Part shown: one piece after another, positions 51,331 to 60,381 of the stretch
How positions within the stretch are numbered: the first letter of the stretch is position 1
How the letters are laid out: each line of letters begins with the position of its first letter
Source of the DNA: Nocardia mexicana NBRC 108244
Lineage (GTDB): Bacteria > Actinomycetota > Actinomycetes > Mycobacteriales > Mycobacteriaceae
Direction: 5' to 3'
DNA: 64,000 nucleotides
NCBI RefSeq assembly: GCF_001613165.1
Contig: NZ_BDBV01000050.1
Coordinates: 62,001-126,000 of the forward strand
Made by a program: the position numbers and the translations under genes
The notes under the pieces: model-generated
The model's input: only the letters and a program-made list of their open reading frames with translations
What the model was told of the DNA's origin: nothing
The model's database searches: none

Positions 51331-51978
51331 ATGACGGCGGTGCCGGTGCGGAGACGGGGGCGGCCGCCCGCGTCCGCGGGGGTGGAGACTCGCGGACGGA
51401 TTGTGCGTGCGGCGCTGGACTTGTTCGCGGAGAAGGGGTTTCACGGCACGGGTGTGGCCGAGATCGGCGACCGCGCGGATGTGCAGCGCGGGGCACTCTA
51501 CTATCACATCGGCTCCAAGGAGGAGCTGCTGTTCCAGATCCTGCGCGACTACATCGACCTGATGTACGCCGAGGCCCGCGCGATCGCCGACGGGCCCGAC
51601 GATCCGGTCGCCAAGCTGCGCAAGCTGATTCACAGCCACGTCCGCCTCATCGTCGCCCACCGGCGCGAGGTGGCCATCCAGCTCCGCGATGTATCGGCGC
51701 TGACCGGCGACCGGGCCGCCGACCTGCAGGAGCTGCGCGACCGCGTGCAGGAGTGCTGGCAGCGGGTGATCGACGCCGGGCACGCGGAGGGTGCGTTGAG
51801 CACCGCCGACCACGTCGTCACCAACAGCATTCTGGGGATGCTCAATATGGTGACTTTCTGGTACCGCCCGCACGGTGACCACACCCCGGACGAGATCGCC
51901 GAGATCCTGGCCGCCACCGTGCTGGACGGGATCGTCCAGACGCCACACCCCGCCGACAACAACCGCACGAAAGGCTGA
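51331..51978 (+). CDS. TetR/AcrR family transcriptional regulator
   Basis: This 215-residue regulator has a TetR HTH: AALDLFAEKGFHGTGVAEIGDRADVQRGALYYHIGSKEELL (about 25-65), then a helical effector domain of the TetR_C kind (RLIVAHRREVAIQLRDVSAL, TNSILGMLNMVTFWYRPHG). ATG 51331 follows a G-rich tract. It is followed after 2 bp by the acyl-CoA dehydrogenase gene. The palindrome at 50424 is the likely operator. It does not match the KstR or KstR2 recognition helix that I can recall. Confidence 0.88.
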   Translation: MTAVPVRRRGRPPASAGVETRGRIVRAALDLFAEKGFHGTGVAEIGDRADVQRGALYYHIGSKEELLFQILRDYIDLMYAEARAIADGPDDPVAKLRKLIHSHVRLIVAHRREVAIQLRDVSALTGDRAADLQELRDRVQECWQRVIDAGHAEGALSTADHVVTNSILGMLNMVTFWYRPHGDHTPDEIAEILAATVLDGIVQTPHPADNNRTKG

Positions 51979-51980
51979 TC

Positions 51981-53273
51981 ATGGCTTGGGATTTCGAGAC
52001 CGACCCGGAGTATCAGAAGCAACTCGACTGGGTCGCCGAGTTCGTCCGCACCGAGGTGGAGCCGCTGGATCTACTGCCCGACCTGAACCCGTACCACCGC
52101 GAGGATCCACAGGTGCGGGCGCTGCTGCGTCCGCTGCAGGAGCAGGTCAAGGAGCGCGGGCTGTGGGCCTGCCACCTCGGGCCGGAACTCGGCGGCCCCG
52201 GTTACGGGCAGCTGAAGCTGGCGCTGCTCAACGAGGTGCTGGGCACCTCGATGTGGGCGCCGCTCGTATTCGGTTGCCAGGCACCGGATTCCGGCAATGC
52301 CGAGATTCTCGCGCACTTCGGCACGCCGGAGCAGAAGCAGCGGTATCTGCAGCCGCTGCTCGACGGTGAGATCGGCTCCTGCTACGTCATGACCGAGCCG
52401 ACCGGCGGTTCGGATCCGACGGCCTTCCAGGCCCGCGCGGTGCGCGACGGCGACGACTGGGTCATCAACGGCGAGAAGTGGTTCAACACCGCGGCCGAGT
52501 ACGCCGCGTTCCACATCGTGATGGTGGTGACCGATCCGGAGGCCCCGCCGCACCAGCGGCTGTCGATGTTCATCGTGCCCGCGGGCACGCCCGGCCTCGA
52601 GATCGTGAAGAACTTCGAGGTGCACGGATTCTCCAGTCACGAGGGGCATCTGCGGTTCACCGATGTGCGGGTGCCCGCCGATCATCTGCTGGGCGCGGAG
52701 GGACTGGGGTTCATCGTCGCCCAGACCCGCCTGGGCGGTGGCCGCGTGCACCACGCCATGCGCACGGTGGCCATGGTGCGCAAGGCATTCGACATGATGT
52801 GCGAGCGCGCGGTATCGCGGCCCATGGGCAAGGGCGTGCTGGGTGGCAAGCAGATGACGCAGGAACGCATCGCCGACAGCTGGATCGAGATGGAGCAGTT
52901 CCGGCTACTGGTGCTGCGCACGGCCTGGCTGATCGACAAGGAACAGGATTATCGCAAGGTGCGCAAGGACATTGCCGCGATCAAGGTGGCGATGCCGAAG
53001 GTGATGCACGACGTCGCGCGGCGCGCACTGCACCTGCACGGTGCGCTGGGCGTGAGCGAGGACCTGCCGTTCGTCGACATGATGAACTATGCCGAGGTGA
53101 TGGCGATCGCGGACGGTCCGACCGAGGTTCACAAGATCACCCTCGCCAAGCAGGTGCTGGGGCAGTACGCGCCCGCGGATCCGGTGTATCCCAGCGGCTA
53201 CCGCCCGGCGCTGCGCGAACAGGCGCGGCAACTGGTGGCGCAGAAGCTCGAGCGCACCGTCGGAAATCTCTGA
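51981..53273 (+). CDS. Acyl-CoA dehydrogenase
   Basis: This 430-residue flavoenzyme has the family layout: CYVMTEPTGGSDPTAFQARAV (FAD/substrate loop), WVINGEKWFNT, GFSSHEGHLRFTDVRVPADHLLG, and near the end LHGALGVSEDLPFVDMMNYAEVMAIADGPTEVHKITLAKQ. The last glutamate region is where long-chain and isovaleryl-type catalytic bases vary. ATG 51981 comes 2 bp after the TetR stop, so they form one transcript. It likely acts on a branched or long acyl-CoA. Confidence 0.92.
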   Translation: MAWDFETDPEYQKQLDWVAEFVRTEVEPLDLLPDLNPYHREDPQVRALLRPLQEQVKERGLWACHLGPELGGPGYGQLKLALLNEVLGTSMWAPLVFGCQAPDSGNAEILAHFGTPEQKQRYLQPLLDGEIGSCYVMTEPTGGSDPTAFQARAVRDGDDWVINGEKWFNTAAEYAAFHIVMVVTDPEAPPHQRLSMFIVPAGTPGLEIVKNFEVHGFSSHEGHLRFTDVRVPADHLLGAEGLGFIVAQTRLGGGRVHHAMRTVAMVRKAFDMMCERAVSRPMGKGVLGGKQMTQERIADSWIEMEQFRLLVLRTAWLIDKEQDYRKVRKDIAAIKVAMPKVMHDVARRALHLHGALGVSEDLPFVDMMNYAEVMAIADGPTEVHKITLAKQVLGQYAPADPVYPSGYRPALREQARQLVAQKLERTVGNL

Positions 53274-53393
53274 CGGCGGCCGATTCGCACGATCGGCCCG
53301 GTGGTTGGCGTACAGGCGACGCCCCCTGTCGGCGTCGTTACGCTTCCGTTACCCTGGGCGGCGCAAGTGAATCACCTGATGTGAGGAAGTTCG

Positions 53394-53495
53394 ATGGGTA
53401 GTACCGCTATCGACTTGGCCAACGTGCTCATCGCGCACGCCACCGCGTTCTGGAACTGGTTCTCCACCGGTTCCTCGGGGTTCCCGCCGCTGTGA
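53394..53495 (+). CDS. Small hypothetical peptide, 33 residues
   Basis: ATG 53394 is preceded by GAGGAAG at 4 bp and opens 33 codons ending at TGA 53495. The product begins MGSTAIDLANVLIAHATAFW and ends STGSSGFPPL. The middle reads as an amphipathic or mildly hydrophobic helix (IDLANVLIAHATAFWNWF) with two tryptophans and no signal peptide. It is followed after 85 bp by a strong terminator. Short secreted helical peptides such as the corynebacterial PorA/PorH porins are of similar size and lack signals, but similarity is not shown. It could also be an unannotated regulator or leader peptide. Confidence 0.6.
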   Translation: MGSTAIDLANVLIAHATAFWNWFSTGSSGFPPL

Positions 53496-53580
53496 CCCGT
53501 CGGCGCATCGGCCGCCGAGCGCGAACAGCGTGAATTCCGCTGGGCCGTAGCCATATCGGACGACAGTACGGCCCCGCACC

Positions 53581-53612
53581 GAAGGCGGCTCCCGACCTCG
53601 GGAGCCGCCTTC
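53581..53612. terminator. Strong bidirectional hairpin terminator
   Basis: GAAGGCGGCTCCCGA (53581-53595) pairs perfectly with TCGGGAGCCGCCTTC (53598-53612); the centre CC forces a small loop. It lies between the rightward acyl-CoA dehydrogenase/small ORF unit and the leftward VWA gene and can serve both. Confidence 0.85.
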
Positions 53613-53635
53613 GGCATATCAGCAGGGGGCGAACA

Positions 53636-55534
53636 TCATCCGCGCCGACGGCGGGCGACGAGCCACCCGATCAACACTCCGACCACGAGCACGGCCACCG
53701 CGGCGGCGGATCCGATCACGATCGGCAGCGCGGAGGACGAGTCGTTCGTTGACGCGGCTTCGGATTTGCTGCCGGCGCGGTCGGGTCCGCCGCCCGTCGC
53801 CTGACCGTGGTCGCCGACGATTCCTCCGGCTACCTCCGAGGTGTACTTCGGCCCCGGCTCGGGCGTCCCGGTCACGGTGAGATCGAGCCGTATCGGCACC
53901 GGGAGGTGATCGACGCCCTCCCGAGCGGAGCCGAGCTTGACCGAGATGTAGTACCAGCCCGGTGTTGTCTGGTCACGGATGTGGGAATCGTCGGCGTTGC
54001 GATTGCCGTATCGGACCGGCGTCGTCGCAACGGCCGGATCGGATGTCGGAAGGACGGTGTCCGTGCCTACGTATACGCCCGATTCCCAGTCGATCTCCTT
54101 GGCGAGCGGCGAGTACACGGCGGTGTGGATATTCGATATGTCCGCAAGTCCGCGACGATCGTTCGCATCGAAATGCACCCGATACGCCAGGCCCTGACCC
54201 CAATCCAGTTTCACCCGGTAGAAGACGAATTCACCCTGTCGCAGGGTATCGGTGTAGCGCCCCGATCCGGGGAGCGTGGACGCGGCGGACAGTGACCCGC
54301 CGCCGGTGACCGGGCTGCCCGCGCCGCTGGGCTCGGTGAACGTTGTCGCCGGGAGCACGGCCTTGGGGCCGGGGTCGGTGACGGCGGGTTCGATTCCGAC
54401 CAGCAGCTCGAGCGGCAACCGCTCCGGAACACCGGTGGACACGCTCTTCCAGTCCAGCGCGAAGTAATAGCGGCCGCCGCCCTTGCACTTGTTGCCGCTG
54501 GCGCTGTTGCCGGGCTTCTTGGTGGCACCGTCGAAGGCCGTGCTGATCGTGAGGGTCGCGCCGTCGCTGGAGTTGGTTACGTGCTCGGTTTCGGATTTGT
54601 TGCAGTCCTCGCCGTCTCGGCCATAAACGTGCATTTGCAGCAGGTTGGTGTCATCGAGGACATCGATACCGGCCAGTCTCGGGTAGGACATGATGCCGCT
54701 GAAATAGGCGGTGGCGCCTTCGGGGACATCGACGGCGTAGTACCGCTTCTCCTTCTGGCCGATGGTGTCCAGGTAATGGCCCGGAGTGGCGGCCGGTGCG
54801 GTGTGGTACCTGTCGGTGCCGGTGATCGGCGTGCCGGAAGCCTGGTAGTTGCGCAGCGCACCGCCGCTGACGCGCGGCAGGATGCGCTCCAGCGCGGGTC
54901 CGTCGACGGCGTCGGAATAGGTGCCGCCGGTGGCCTGCGCCATGCAGCTGAGCTGGGCGCGCGCCTTGGCGTCCACGGCGAAGCCGATCGAATGCACGAC
55001 GAGGTCGAGGCCCTGCTTCTTCAACTCCCGGGCGACATCGCAGGGTTCGGGTGGCGAGCAGGTGTCATCGCCGTCGGAGACCAGCACGATCGAGCGCGGA
55101 CCGGAACTCGGGAGCGCCTTGGCGGCCTCGCGCAGCGAGGTGCCCATGGGGGTCCAGCCGCTGGCCTTGATGCCGTCGGCGGCGCCGATCAGCGCGGCCT
55201 TGTCGATCGTGTCGGGGCGGCGCAGCACCGACACGTCGCGGCAGCCCGCGGACTTCTCCGCCTCCGAGTTGCCGGTGCTGGTGCCGTAGGTGGTGAGCCC
55301 CACCTTGGCTTCGGCGGGAGCGGACCCGACGAAGGTGCGCACCGCGTTCTTGGCGGCATCCATCATGGTGCCGGCCGGGTCGGGGCGCTGCATCGACCCG
55401 GAGGCGTCCAGGATGAGCATGGTGGGCGCGTACTGCGGGGCCTGATCCGCCTGCGCGGCCGCGGGTAACGCGGCGGGCGTCAAGGCGACGAGACCGGCGG
55501 CCACCGCGGCCACCAGCCTTTTGAGCTTCGTCAT
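53636..55534 (-). CDS. Secreted, membrane-anchored VWA domain protein
   Basis: This 632-residue protein has a signal peptide (LVAAVAAGLVALTPAALPAAA). A von Willebrand A domain spans about 37-225, with a complete MIDAS (MLILDASGSMQRPD, DxSxS) and IVLVSDGDDTC. A beta-rich region follows, then a C-terminal transmembrane helix (VIGSAAAVAVLVVGVLIGWLV) with an RRRRG tail. It is displayed outside the membrane. A metal-dependent adhesion or complex-forming role is the family expectation. Confidence 0.87.
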   Translation of the reverse strand: MTKLKRLVAAVAAGLVALTPAALPAAAQADQAPQYAPTMLILDASGSMQRPDPAGTMMDAAKNAVRTFVGSAPAEAKVGLTTYGTSTGNSEAEKSAGCRDVSVLRRPDTIDKAALIGAADGIKASGWTPMGTSLREAAKALPSSGPRSIVLVSDGDDTCSPPEPCDVARELKKQGLDLVVHSIGFAVDAKARAQLSCMAQATGGTYSDAVDGPALERILPRVSGGALRNYQASGTPITGTDRYHTAPAATPGHYLDTIGQKEKRYYAVDVPEGATAYFSGIMSYPRLAGIDVLDDTNLLQMHVYGRDGEDCNKSETEHVTNSSDGATLTISTAFDGATKKPGNSASGNKCKGGGRYYFALDWKSVSTGVPERLPLELLVGIEPAVTDPGPKAVLPATTFTEPSGAGSPVTGGGSLSAASTLPGSGRYTDTLRQGEFVFYRVKLDWGQGLAYRVHFDANDRRGLADISNIHTAVYSPLAKEIDWESGVYVGTDTVLPTSDPAVATTPVRYGNRNADDSHIRDQTTPGWYYISVKLGSAREGVDHLPVPIRLDLTVTGTPEPGPKYTSEVAGGIVGDHGQATGGGPDRAGSKSEAASTNDSSSALPIVIGSAAAVAVLVVGVLIGWLVARRRRG

Positions 55535-55674
55535 AGTCCTCGTCTATCGATCGTGCGTCAGAGCGCGAACGACACTACAGACAAATCGGGCGCATACCCA
55601 CTGCTGAGACGCCTGCGGACATACGCGAGAGTCTATTGGCGCAAGGGCGACGATGGCCGTTTCGGGCAGCTCGG

Positions 55675-56394
55675 TCAGTCCTTCGGCTCGATCCAGAGCG
55701 CCTCGGCGTAGGCGCACAGGTCCCCGCCGAGTGTCGACAGTGCCACGCCCACGGTGTGTTTGCGGCCGTCGGCCCGGATCGGCCAGGCGTACGAGATGTA
55801 TTCGTGCTCCGCTCGCACCGGTTGCCACTGCGTGGCGGTGAGCGCGGCGGTGAACGCGCCGTAGCGCATGCCGGACAGCTGGATGCCCGCGATCCCGCCG
55901 GGACAGTCCAGCGCCGACCACACGACTTCCGGTGGGAGCACGCCGTTTTCGTCGGCGAGACCCGGATCCGGTTGCCAGGCTGCCGCGATCAGCTCGCGAT
56001 CAGGCATCTGCCAGGGGAACAGGCGCAGGCCGCGGCCCGGGGCGCAGGCCGCGCCGCAGCCGTAGCAGTCGGTGATCGGGCGCCCGCCGGTGGAGACGGC
56101 GGCGTCGGAGGCGAGCTTGGCCTCGGCCCACGAAGGGGGCGTGGGGGTTTCGATCGTGAGGTCGGCGGGCGCGGCCTCCACCAGCAGGCGGCCGTCGGCG
56201 GCGGTCAGGGCCCAGCCGGTGTCGGTGGCGCCGAAGCCGACCTCGGTGGCGACCGGCACGATACTGCGGAAATCGACCCGGACGACCGGGGATTCGGTGC
56301 GCTGTGCCAGCATGCCCGCCACGTATCCGCCGAACGCCACATCGGGGTAGCCGTGCACATGCTCGGGAAGGGTGACTGTCTCGGTGTCGGTCAT
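55675..56394 (-). CDS. Hotdog-fold thioesterase-like protein
   Basis: This 239-residue protein shows DCYGCGAACAPGRGLRLFPWQM, an EVVWSALDCPGG segment and VALSTLGGDLCAYAEALWI, which resemble actinobacterial PaaI-like hotdog proteins with a C-x-x-C-G motif. The cysteine-rich YGCG segment is unusual for a thioesterase and may bind a metal. ATG 56394 follows GGAGGG. The upstream SDR stop is 57 bp away on the same strand. Function is tentative. Confidence 0.6.
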   Translation of the reverse strand: MTDTETVTLPEHVHGYPDVAFGGYVAGMLAQRTESPVVRVDFRSIVPVATEVGFGATDTGWALTAADGRLLVEAAPADLTIETPTPPSWAEAKLASDAAVSTGGRPITDCYGCGAACAPGRGLRLFPWQMPDRELIAAAWQPDPGLADENGVLPPEVVWSALDCPGGIAGIQLSGMRYGAFTAALTATQWQPVRAEHEYISYAWPIRADGRKHTVGVALSTLGGDLCAYAEALWIEPKD

Positions 56395-56451
56395 CTCGGA
56401 CCCGCCCTCCATCCACGTTGATCAACCAGGACGATACCGAGGCGCGGATGG

Positions 56452-57219
56452 TCACCCGAAATCGGTGCGGCCGCCGTTGACGTTGAGCTTCTGGCCGCTG
56501 ATGTACTCGCCGCCACCGGACACCAGGAACCGCACCACATTCGCCACGTCGTCGGGCCGGCACACCCGTCCGAACGGGGAGTGCTCGTCGAGGCTGCGGA
56601 TGTCGGTGACACCGGCGACCGCCTTCACCAGCCGCTGGCCCATCTCGGTGTCGACCAGGCCCGGTGCGACGATATTGACCCGAATTCCGTTGCGGCGCTC
56701 CTCGTTCGCGAGTGTGAGCGCCAACGCCTCCAGGGCGGCCTTGGCCATGTTGTACGGGGCGCCGCCCGCGCTCTGAGCGAGGGTGGCGACGCTGGAGATC
56801 ATCACGATGTCGCCGCGCGGCCGGGTGCGCATGGACGGCAGCACCAGGCGCGAGACGTGGTGCGCTCCCAGCGCGTGCGTGGCGACGACCCGCTGCACCT
56901 CCGCCGGGTCGGTATCGGCCACGAACCTGCCCCGGCTGGCGATCCCCGCGTTGTTCACCAGGATGTCGATGTGCCCGAACTCGCCGAGCACCTCCGCGAC
57001 CATGCGCTCGTCGTCCTCCACCGAATCCACGCTCGCCCGCACCGCCAGTCCGCGGCGGCCGAGTTTCTCGACGGCGGCGACGGTTTCGGCCGCGGCGTCC
57101 GCGTCCGACCGATAGTTCACCGCCACATCCGCGCCGTCCTCCGCCAGCGCGAGCGCGACGGCCCGGCCGATACCCCGTCCGCCACCGGTGACCAGCGCAA
57201 CCCGTCCTTCGAGACTCAT
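56452..57219 (-). CDS. Short-chain dehydrogenase/reductase (FabG-like)
   Basis: This 255-residue SDR starts MSLEGRVALVTGGGRGIGRAVALALA with the NAD(P) motif, then has ILVNNAGIAS, the serine in VMISSVATL and YNMAKAALEAL (YxxxK), and ends YISGQKLNVNGG like FabG reductases. It begins at ATG 57219, 10 bp after the stop of the SagB-like gene, and is upstream of the thioesterase-like gene. A role in beta-ketoacyl reduction is plausible but unproven. Confidence 0.88.
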   Translation of the reverse strand: MSLEGRVALVTGGGRGIGRAVALALAEDGADVAVNYRSDADAAAETVAAVEKLGRRGLAVRASVDSVEDDERMVAEVLGEFGHIDILVNNAGIASRGRFVADTDPAEVQRVVATHALGAHHVSRLVLPSMRTRPRGDIVMISSVATLAQSAGGAPYNMAKAALEALALTLANEERRNGIRVNIVAPGLVDTEMGQRLVKAVAGVTDIRSLDEHSPFGRVCRPDDVANVVRFLVSGGGEYISGQKLNVNGGRTDFG

Positions 57220-57229
57220 GCCGCCGACC

Positions 57230-57892
57230 TTACCGGCCGTCGAGGGGCGATCCGCCCGAACGCGGACCTGCCGGATGGCCGACCGGGAGCAGGGCGGTCG
57301 GGCGGTGGCCTGCGGGGCAGAGGGCCGGGATGGTGGTCACGAGGCGGGTTTCGTCGAAGCCGCCGACGAGGACGGTGCCGAGGCCGAGGGCGGTGGCTTG
57401 CAGGTAGACGTTCTGGGCGGCGTGGCCGGTTTCGATGTAGGCATAGCGTTCGCCGCGGCGGCCGTGTGGTGGCTGATCGGCGAAATGGTCTGTGGCGCGG
57501 TCGATGTCGGCGGTGAGGACGAGGACGGCGGGAGCGGTGGCGAGCCACGGTTGATCGTCGATGGCCGCGTCGCGGAGTGCTCCCCGCGGATCCTCGTCGC
57601 TGCGGCAGAGAAGGCGGTGTGCTGTCGGTTCGTAGTGGTAGACGCCAGGCGAAATTCCGTCGACATTCCCGGCGGTGAGGGCGACGGACAGTGGGTACAG
57701 ACCTCCCGCCGAGGGCGTGGTTCTGTGTTCGCCGTCCACGAGTCCCTGTGCAGCCCACAGCAGTTGGCCCGCTGCCTCCGCTGTGATCGGCCGCTCGGCG
57801 AAGTCCCGGACGGTACGGCGTCGCACCAGGGTCCCGGCGAAGGATCCTGGTGCGGCCGGTGGGAGAGGTGGTAGCTCCGGCATGCCGAACAT
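57230..57892 (-). CDS. SagB/ThcOx-family nitroreductase-like dehydrogenase
   Basis: This 220-residue flavoprotein has the SagB pattern: VRRRTVRDFAERPITAEAAGQLLWAAQG near the start, TTPSAGGLYPLSVAL, GVYHYEPTAHRLL, then a C-terminal FMN segment (YIETGHAAQNVYLQATALGLGTVLVGGF). SagB-type enzymes oxidise azolines in some RiPP pathways, but many stand-alone members have other roles. No cyclodehydratase, precursor or protease is next to it. ATG 57892 is used; ATG 57883 is three codons on. It runs into the SDR gene on the same strand. Confidence 0.8.
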   Translation of the reverse strand: MFGMPELPPLPPAAPGSFAGTLVRRRTVRDFAERPITAEAAGQLLWAAQGLVDGEHRTTPSAGGLYPLSVALTAGNVDGISPGVYHYEPTAHRLLCRSDEDPRGALRDAAIDDQPWLATAPAVLVLTADIDRATDHFADQPPHGRRGERYAYIETGHAAQNVYLQATALGLGTVLVGGFDETRLVTTIPALCPAGHRPTALLPVGHPAGPRSGGSPLDGR

Positions 57893-57975
57893 TGTGGGGC
57901 TTACGTGGTCCCGGCACAGCAGGGGGACGTGTGGCGGAGCTGTCGTGGGCGATGTCCGGGGTCGGTGTGGCCGGG

Positions 57976-59607
57976 CTACGCATCGGTGCGGCCGAGGACC
58001 TGGGTGAGCGCTCGCAGCAGTTCGCCCTCGGGCTGTGATGGCAGTGTTGCCGAGCGCCAAGCGGTGAAGCCGTCGGGCCGGACGAGGGACGCGCCGCTGT
58101 CCGCGAGCCCGTAGGTGGCGGGAAATCGGTCGTCTACATCCTCGAGATCGGCACCGATGCGCAGCACGCGCATATCGAGACCCAGTGTGGCGGAAACCTT
58201 TTCGGCCGCCGCGGCCCAGTCGTCGCCGGCCGGTCCGGTCAGCAGGGTGAAGGCGTCGTGGAAGAGGTCGACGGTGGACAGCGCGGTCTCGCCTCGGCGC
58301 AGCCGGACGTGTGGTGCGCGCAGGCCGGGGCGACCGCTGGGAGCGCGGGGATCCTCGACCGGCTCGGTGGAAGCGGTGCCCTCCGCGCAGACGGCCCCGG
58401 AGCCGTACCGGTAGCCGAAGATCATGGTCAGGTCGTCGATGCTCGCCGCGGAGTCGCCGGAACCGTGATGGCGGCCCTGCAGCCGCTGCATCGCCTGGTC
58501 CAGGGTGATCAGCGCCACCGGGCGGCGTTCGTCCTCGTAGGTGTCCAGCAGCGGGTCGCCCGCGCGCCCGTCGAGCACGGCGGCGAGCTTCCAGGCGAGA
58601 TTGTGCGCGTCCGCGATGCCGGTGCTCGCGCCGAAGGAGCCGGTGGGCGGCACGACGTGGGCCGCGTCGCCGACGAAGAAGATCCGTCCGGCCCGGTACC
58701 GCCGGGCGACCCAGCAGCCGATCCTGGTGGTGGTCACGGTCCGGTCCGTTCCGGGAACGGCGGGCACGAACGTCAATTCGAGGTCCGGATCTCCGATCGC
58801 CCTGCGCGCCAGCTCGATACAGCGCTGCTCGGTGAAATCCTCGGCGCTCTTGCCCGATTCGGGCCCGAAGGGCACCCCGAACGCCCAGCGACCGGGTTCG
58901 CGGCCCGGCACGAGAACGGTTCCCGTCGTCGGCCGGTCGAAGTAGGCGAGCAGGAAACGGCGTCCGCGCAGGGCGGCGCTCAGGTCGGCGTCGCACAGGA
59001 AGTTCGCGACGTGGACGAGTTCACCCGGACCGTCCGCGCCGATGCCCAGCCGGGTGCGGATGCGCGCGCGATTGCCGTCGGAGGCGACCAGATACTCGGC
59101 GTGGACGCGGTATTCGGTATCGCTGCCGAGGTCGCGCACGATGGCGGTGACGCCGTCGGCGGCGGAATCGACCTCGATCAGTTCGGTGCCGAATCTGACG
59201 TCGGCGCCGTGGTTTTCGGCGGCGGCGCGCACGATGCGCTCCAGTTCGTCCTGGTCGATCATCGCCCAGTCGGTGGGGCTCAGGGCGGCGGGCGGGCGCA
59301 CCTGGGCCAGCACGTCGACCCGGAATCGTTCCTCGCCTGCCAGGGTGTCGACGCCGATCATCTCCGGCAGCTCCGCGAGGATCGACGTGCGTTCGCGGAT
59401 CTGCTGCTCCAGTCCCAGCGACCGGTAGATCTCCATGGTCCGGGGGTTGAAGGCGCGTGCCTGCGGCTGCAGCGCCGTGGAGGGGTGCCGCTCCACGAGC
59501 ACGGGCCGGACGCCCGCGCGAGCGAGCAGCAGTGCCGTGGTGAGGCCGGTGATGCCTCCTCCCACGATCAGGACTCGGGTGTCGACGGTGTGCGCCGGTG
59601 CGTTCAT
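57976..59607 (-). CDS. FAD-dependent aromatic monooxygenase (PHBH type)
   Basis: This 543-residue enzyme opens VDTRVLIVGGGITGLTTALLLARAG (GxGxxG). It has YLVASDGNRARIRTRLGI (the DG motif) and IFFVGDAAHVVPPTGSFGASTGIADAHNLAWKLA (the GD motif), all PHBH hallmarks. The C-terminal ~150 residues are thioredoxin-like, as in phenol and rifampicin hydroxylases. ATG 59607 follows AGGAGA by 6 bp. The divergent TetR gene at 59716 and the palindrome between them indicate local control. Substrate unknown. Confidence 0.9.
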   Translation of the reverse strand: MNAPAHTVDTRVLIVGGGITGLTTALLLARAGVRPVLVERHPSTALQPQARAFNPRTMEIYRSLGLEQQIRERTSILAELPEMIGVDTLAGEERFRVDVLAQVRPPAALSPTDWAMIDQDELERIVRAAAENHGADVRFGTELIEVDSAADGVTAIVRDLGSDTEYRVHAEYLVASDGNRARIRTRLGIGADGPGELVHVANFLCDADLSAALRGRRFLLAYFDRPTTGTVLVPGREPGRWAFGVPFGPESGKSAEDFTEQRCIELARRAIGDPDLELTFVPAVPGTDRTVTTTRIGCWVARRYRAGRIFFVGDAAHVVPPTGSFGASTGIADAHNLAWKLAAVLDGRAGDPLLDTYEDERRPVALITLDQAMQRLQGRHHGSGDSAASIDDLTMIFGYRYGSGAVCAEGTASTEPVEDPRAPSGRPGLRAPHVRLRRGETALSTVDLFHDAFTLLTGPAGDDWAAAAEKVSATLGLDMRVLRIGADLEDVDDRFPATYGLADSGASLVRPDGFTAWRSATLPSQPEGELLRALTQVLGRTDA

Positions 59608-59667
59608 GACGGTTCTCCTAGGGGGATCGGGCTCCCACCAATGTTCATTCACTCATGGGACTGTGTC

Positions 59668-59683
59668 AATCAAATACTTGATT
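59668..59683. promoter_or_regulatory. TetR-type palindromic operator
   Basis: AATCAA (59668-59673) and TTGATT (59678-59683) form a perfect inverted repeat with a 4-base centre in the gap between the monooxygenase and the divergent TetR gene. This is the expected position for the TetR repressor to control both promoters. Confidence 0.72.
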
Positions 59684-59715
59684 AAGCCATATCGACGATT
59701 GAAATTGCTATCCGC

Positions 59716-60366
59716 ATGTACGATCAGACGGTGCCGTCCTCGAAACCTCGCAGGTCGCCCAAGCCGCAGGAGCGGCAGCGCGATCCGGAACGCACCCGGC
59801 AGCTCATCCTCGACGCGGCCGCGGCCGAGTTCGCCGCGCGCGGATACCAGGGCGCCCGGACCGCCGCCATCGCCGCGCGCGCCGGGGTGAACCAGCAGCT
59901 GATCTCCTACTATTTCGACGGGAAGGAAGGCTTGTACCGCGCCATGGGGGAGCGCTGGCGGGAGCGCCGGAACGAACTCGCGCCGCCCGGAACGCCGCTG
60001 CCCGAACAGGTGCGCCGCTACGCGCTGCAGGCGTTGGAGGATCCCGACGGCGTGCGGCTGCTGGCGTGGACCGGGCTGGAGTACACCGGCCCCGACAGCG
60101 ATCCCGGCCTGGAATCCCGCAAACACCTGCTCGATCGCAATGTCGAGGAGGTGCGTGAGCTACAGGCGGCCGGGCGGCTGCCCGCCGAACTGGATCCGGC
60201 ATGCCTGCAGGTCATGCTGATGGCCGCGGCGATGGCGACCACCACGCTGCCGCACGTCATCGCCGGGGTGTGCGAGGCCGACGCGCGGTCCCCGGAGTTC
60301 GTCGAGCACTACGCCGGGCAGGTCGCCCTGCTGGTCCGGCTGCTCGAGCGCGAGACCTCGGCCTGA
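59716..60366 (+). CDS. TetR/AcrR family transcriptional regulator
   Basis: This 216-residue regulator has a Pro/Arg-rich start and an HTH (AAAAEFAARGYQGARTAAIAARAGVNQQLISYYFDGKEGLYRAM, about 33-75), then an effector domain. ATG 59716 lies 33 bp after the operator palindrome. Divergence from the FAD monooxygenase is the classic arrangement for a substrate-responsive repressor. Confidence 0.9.
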   Translation: MYDQTVPSSKPRRSPKPQERQRDPERTRQLILDAAAAEFAARGYQGARTAAIAARAGVNQQLISYYFDGKEGLYRAMGERWRERRNELAPPGTPLPEQVRRYALQALEDPDGVRLLAWTGLEYTGPDSDPGLESRKHLLDRNVEEVRELQAAGRLPAELDPACLQVMLMAAAMATTTLPHVIAGVCEADARSPEFVEHYAGQVALLVRLLERETSA

Positions 60367-60381
60367 GAACGCCCGTGCCGC

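Noticed and set aside
53277..53393. A riboswitch upstream of the 33-residue peptide was considered.
   Set aside because: The gap shows no conserved aptamer strings; only a weak promoter-like stretch is visible.
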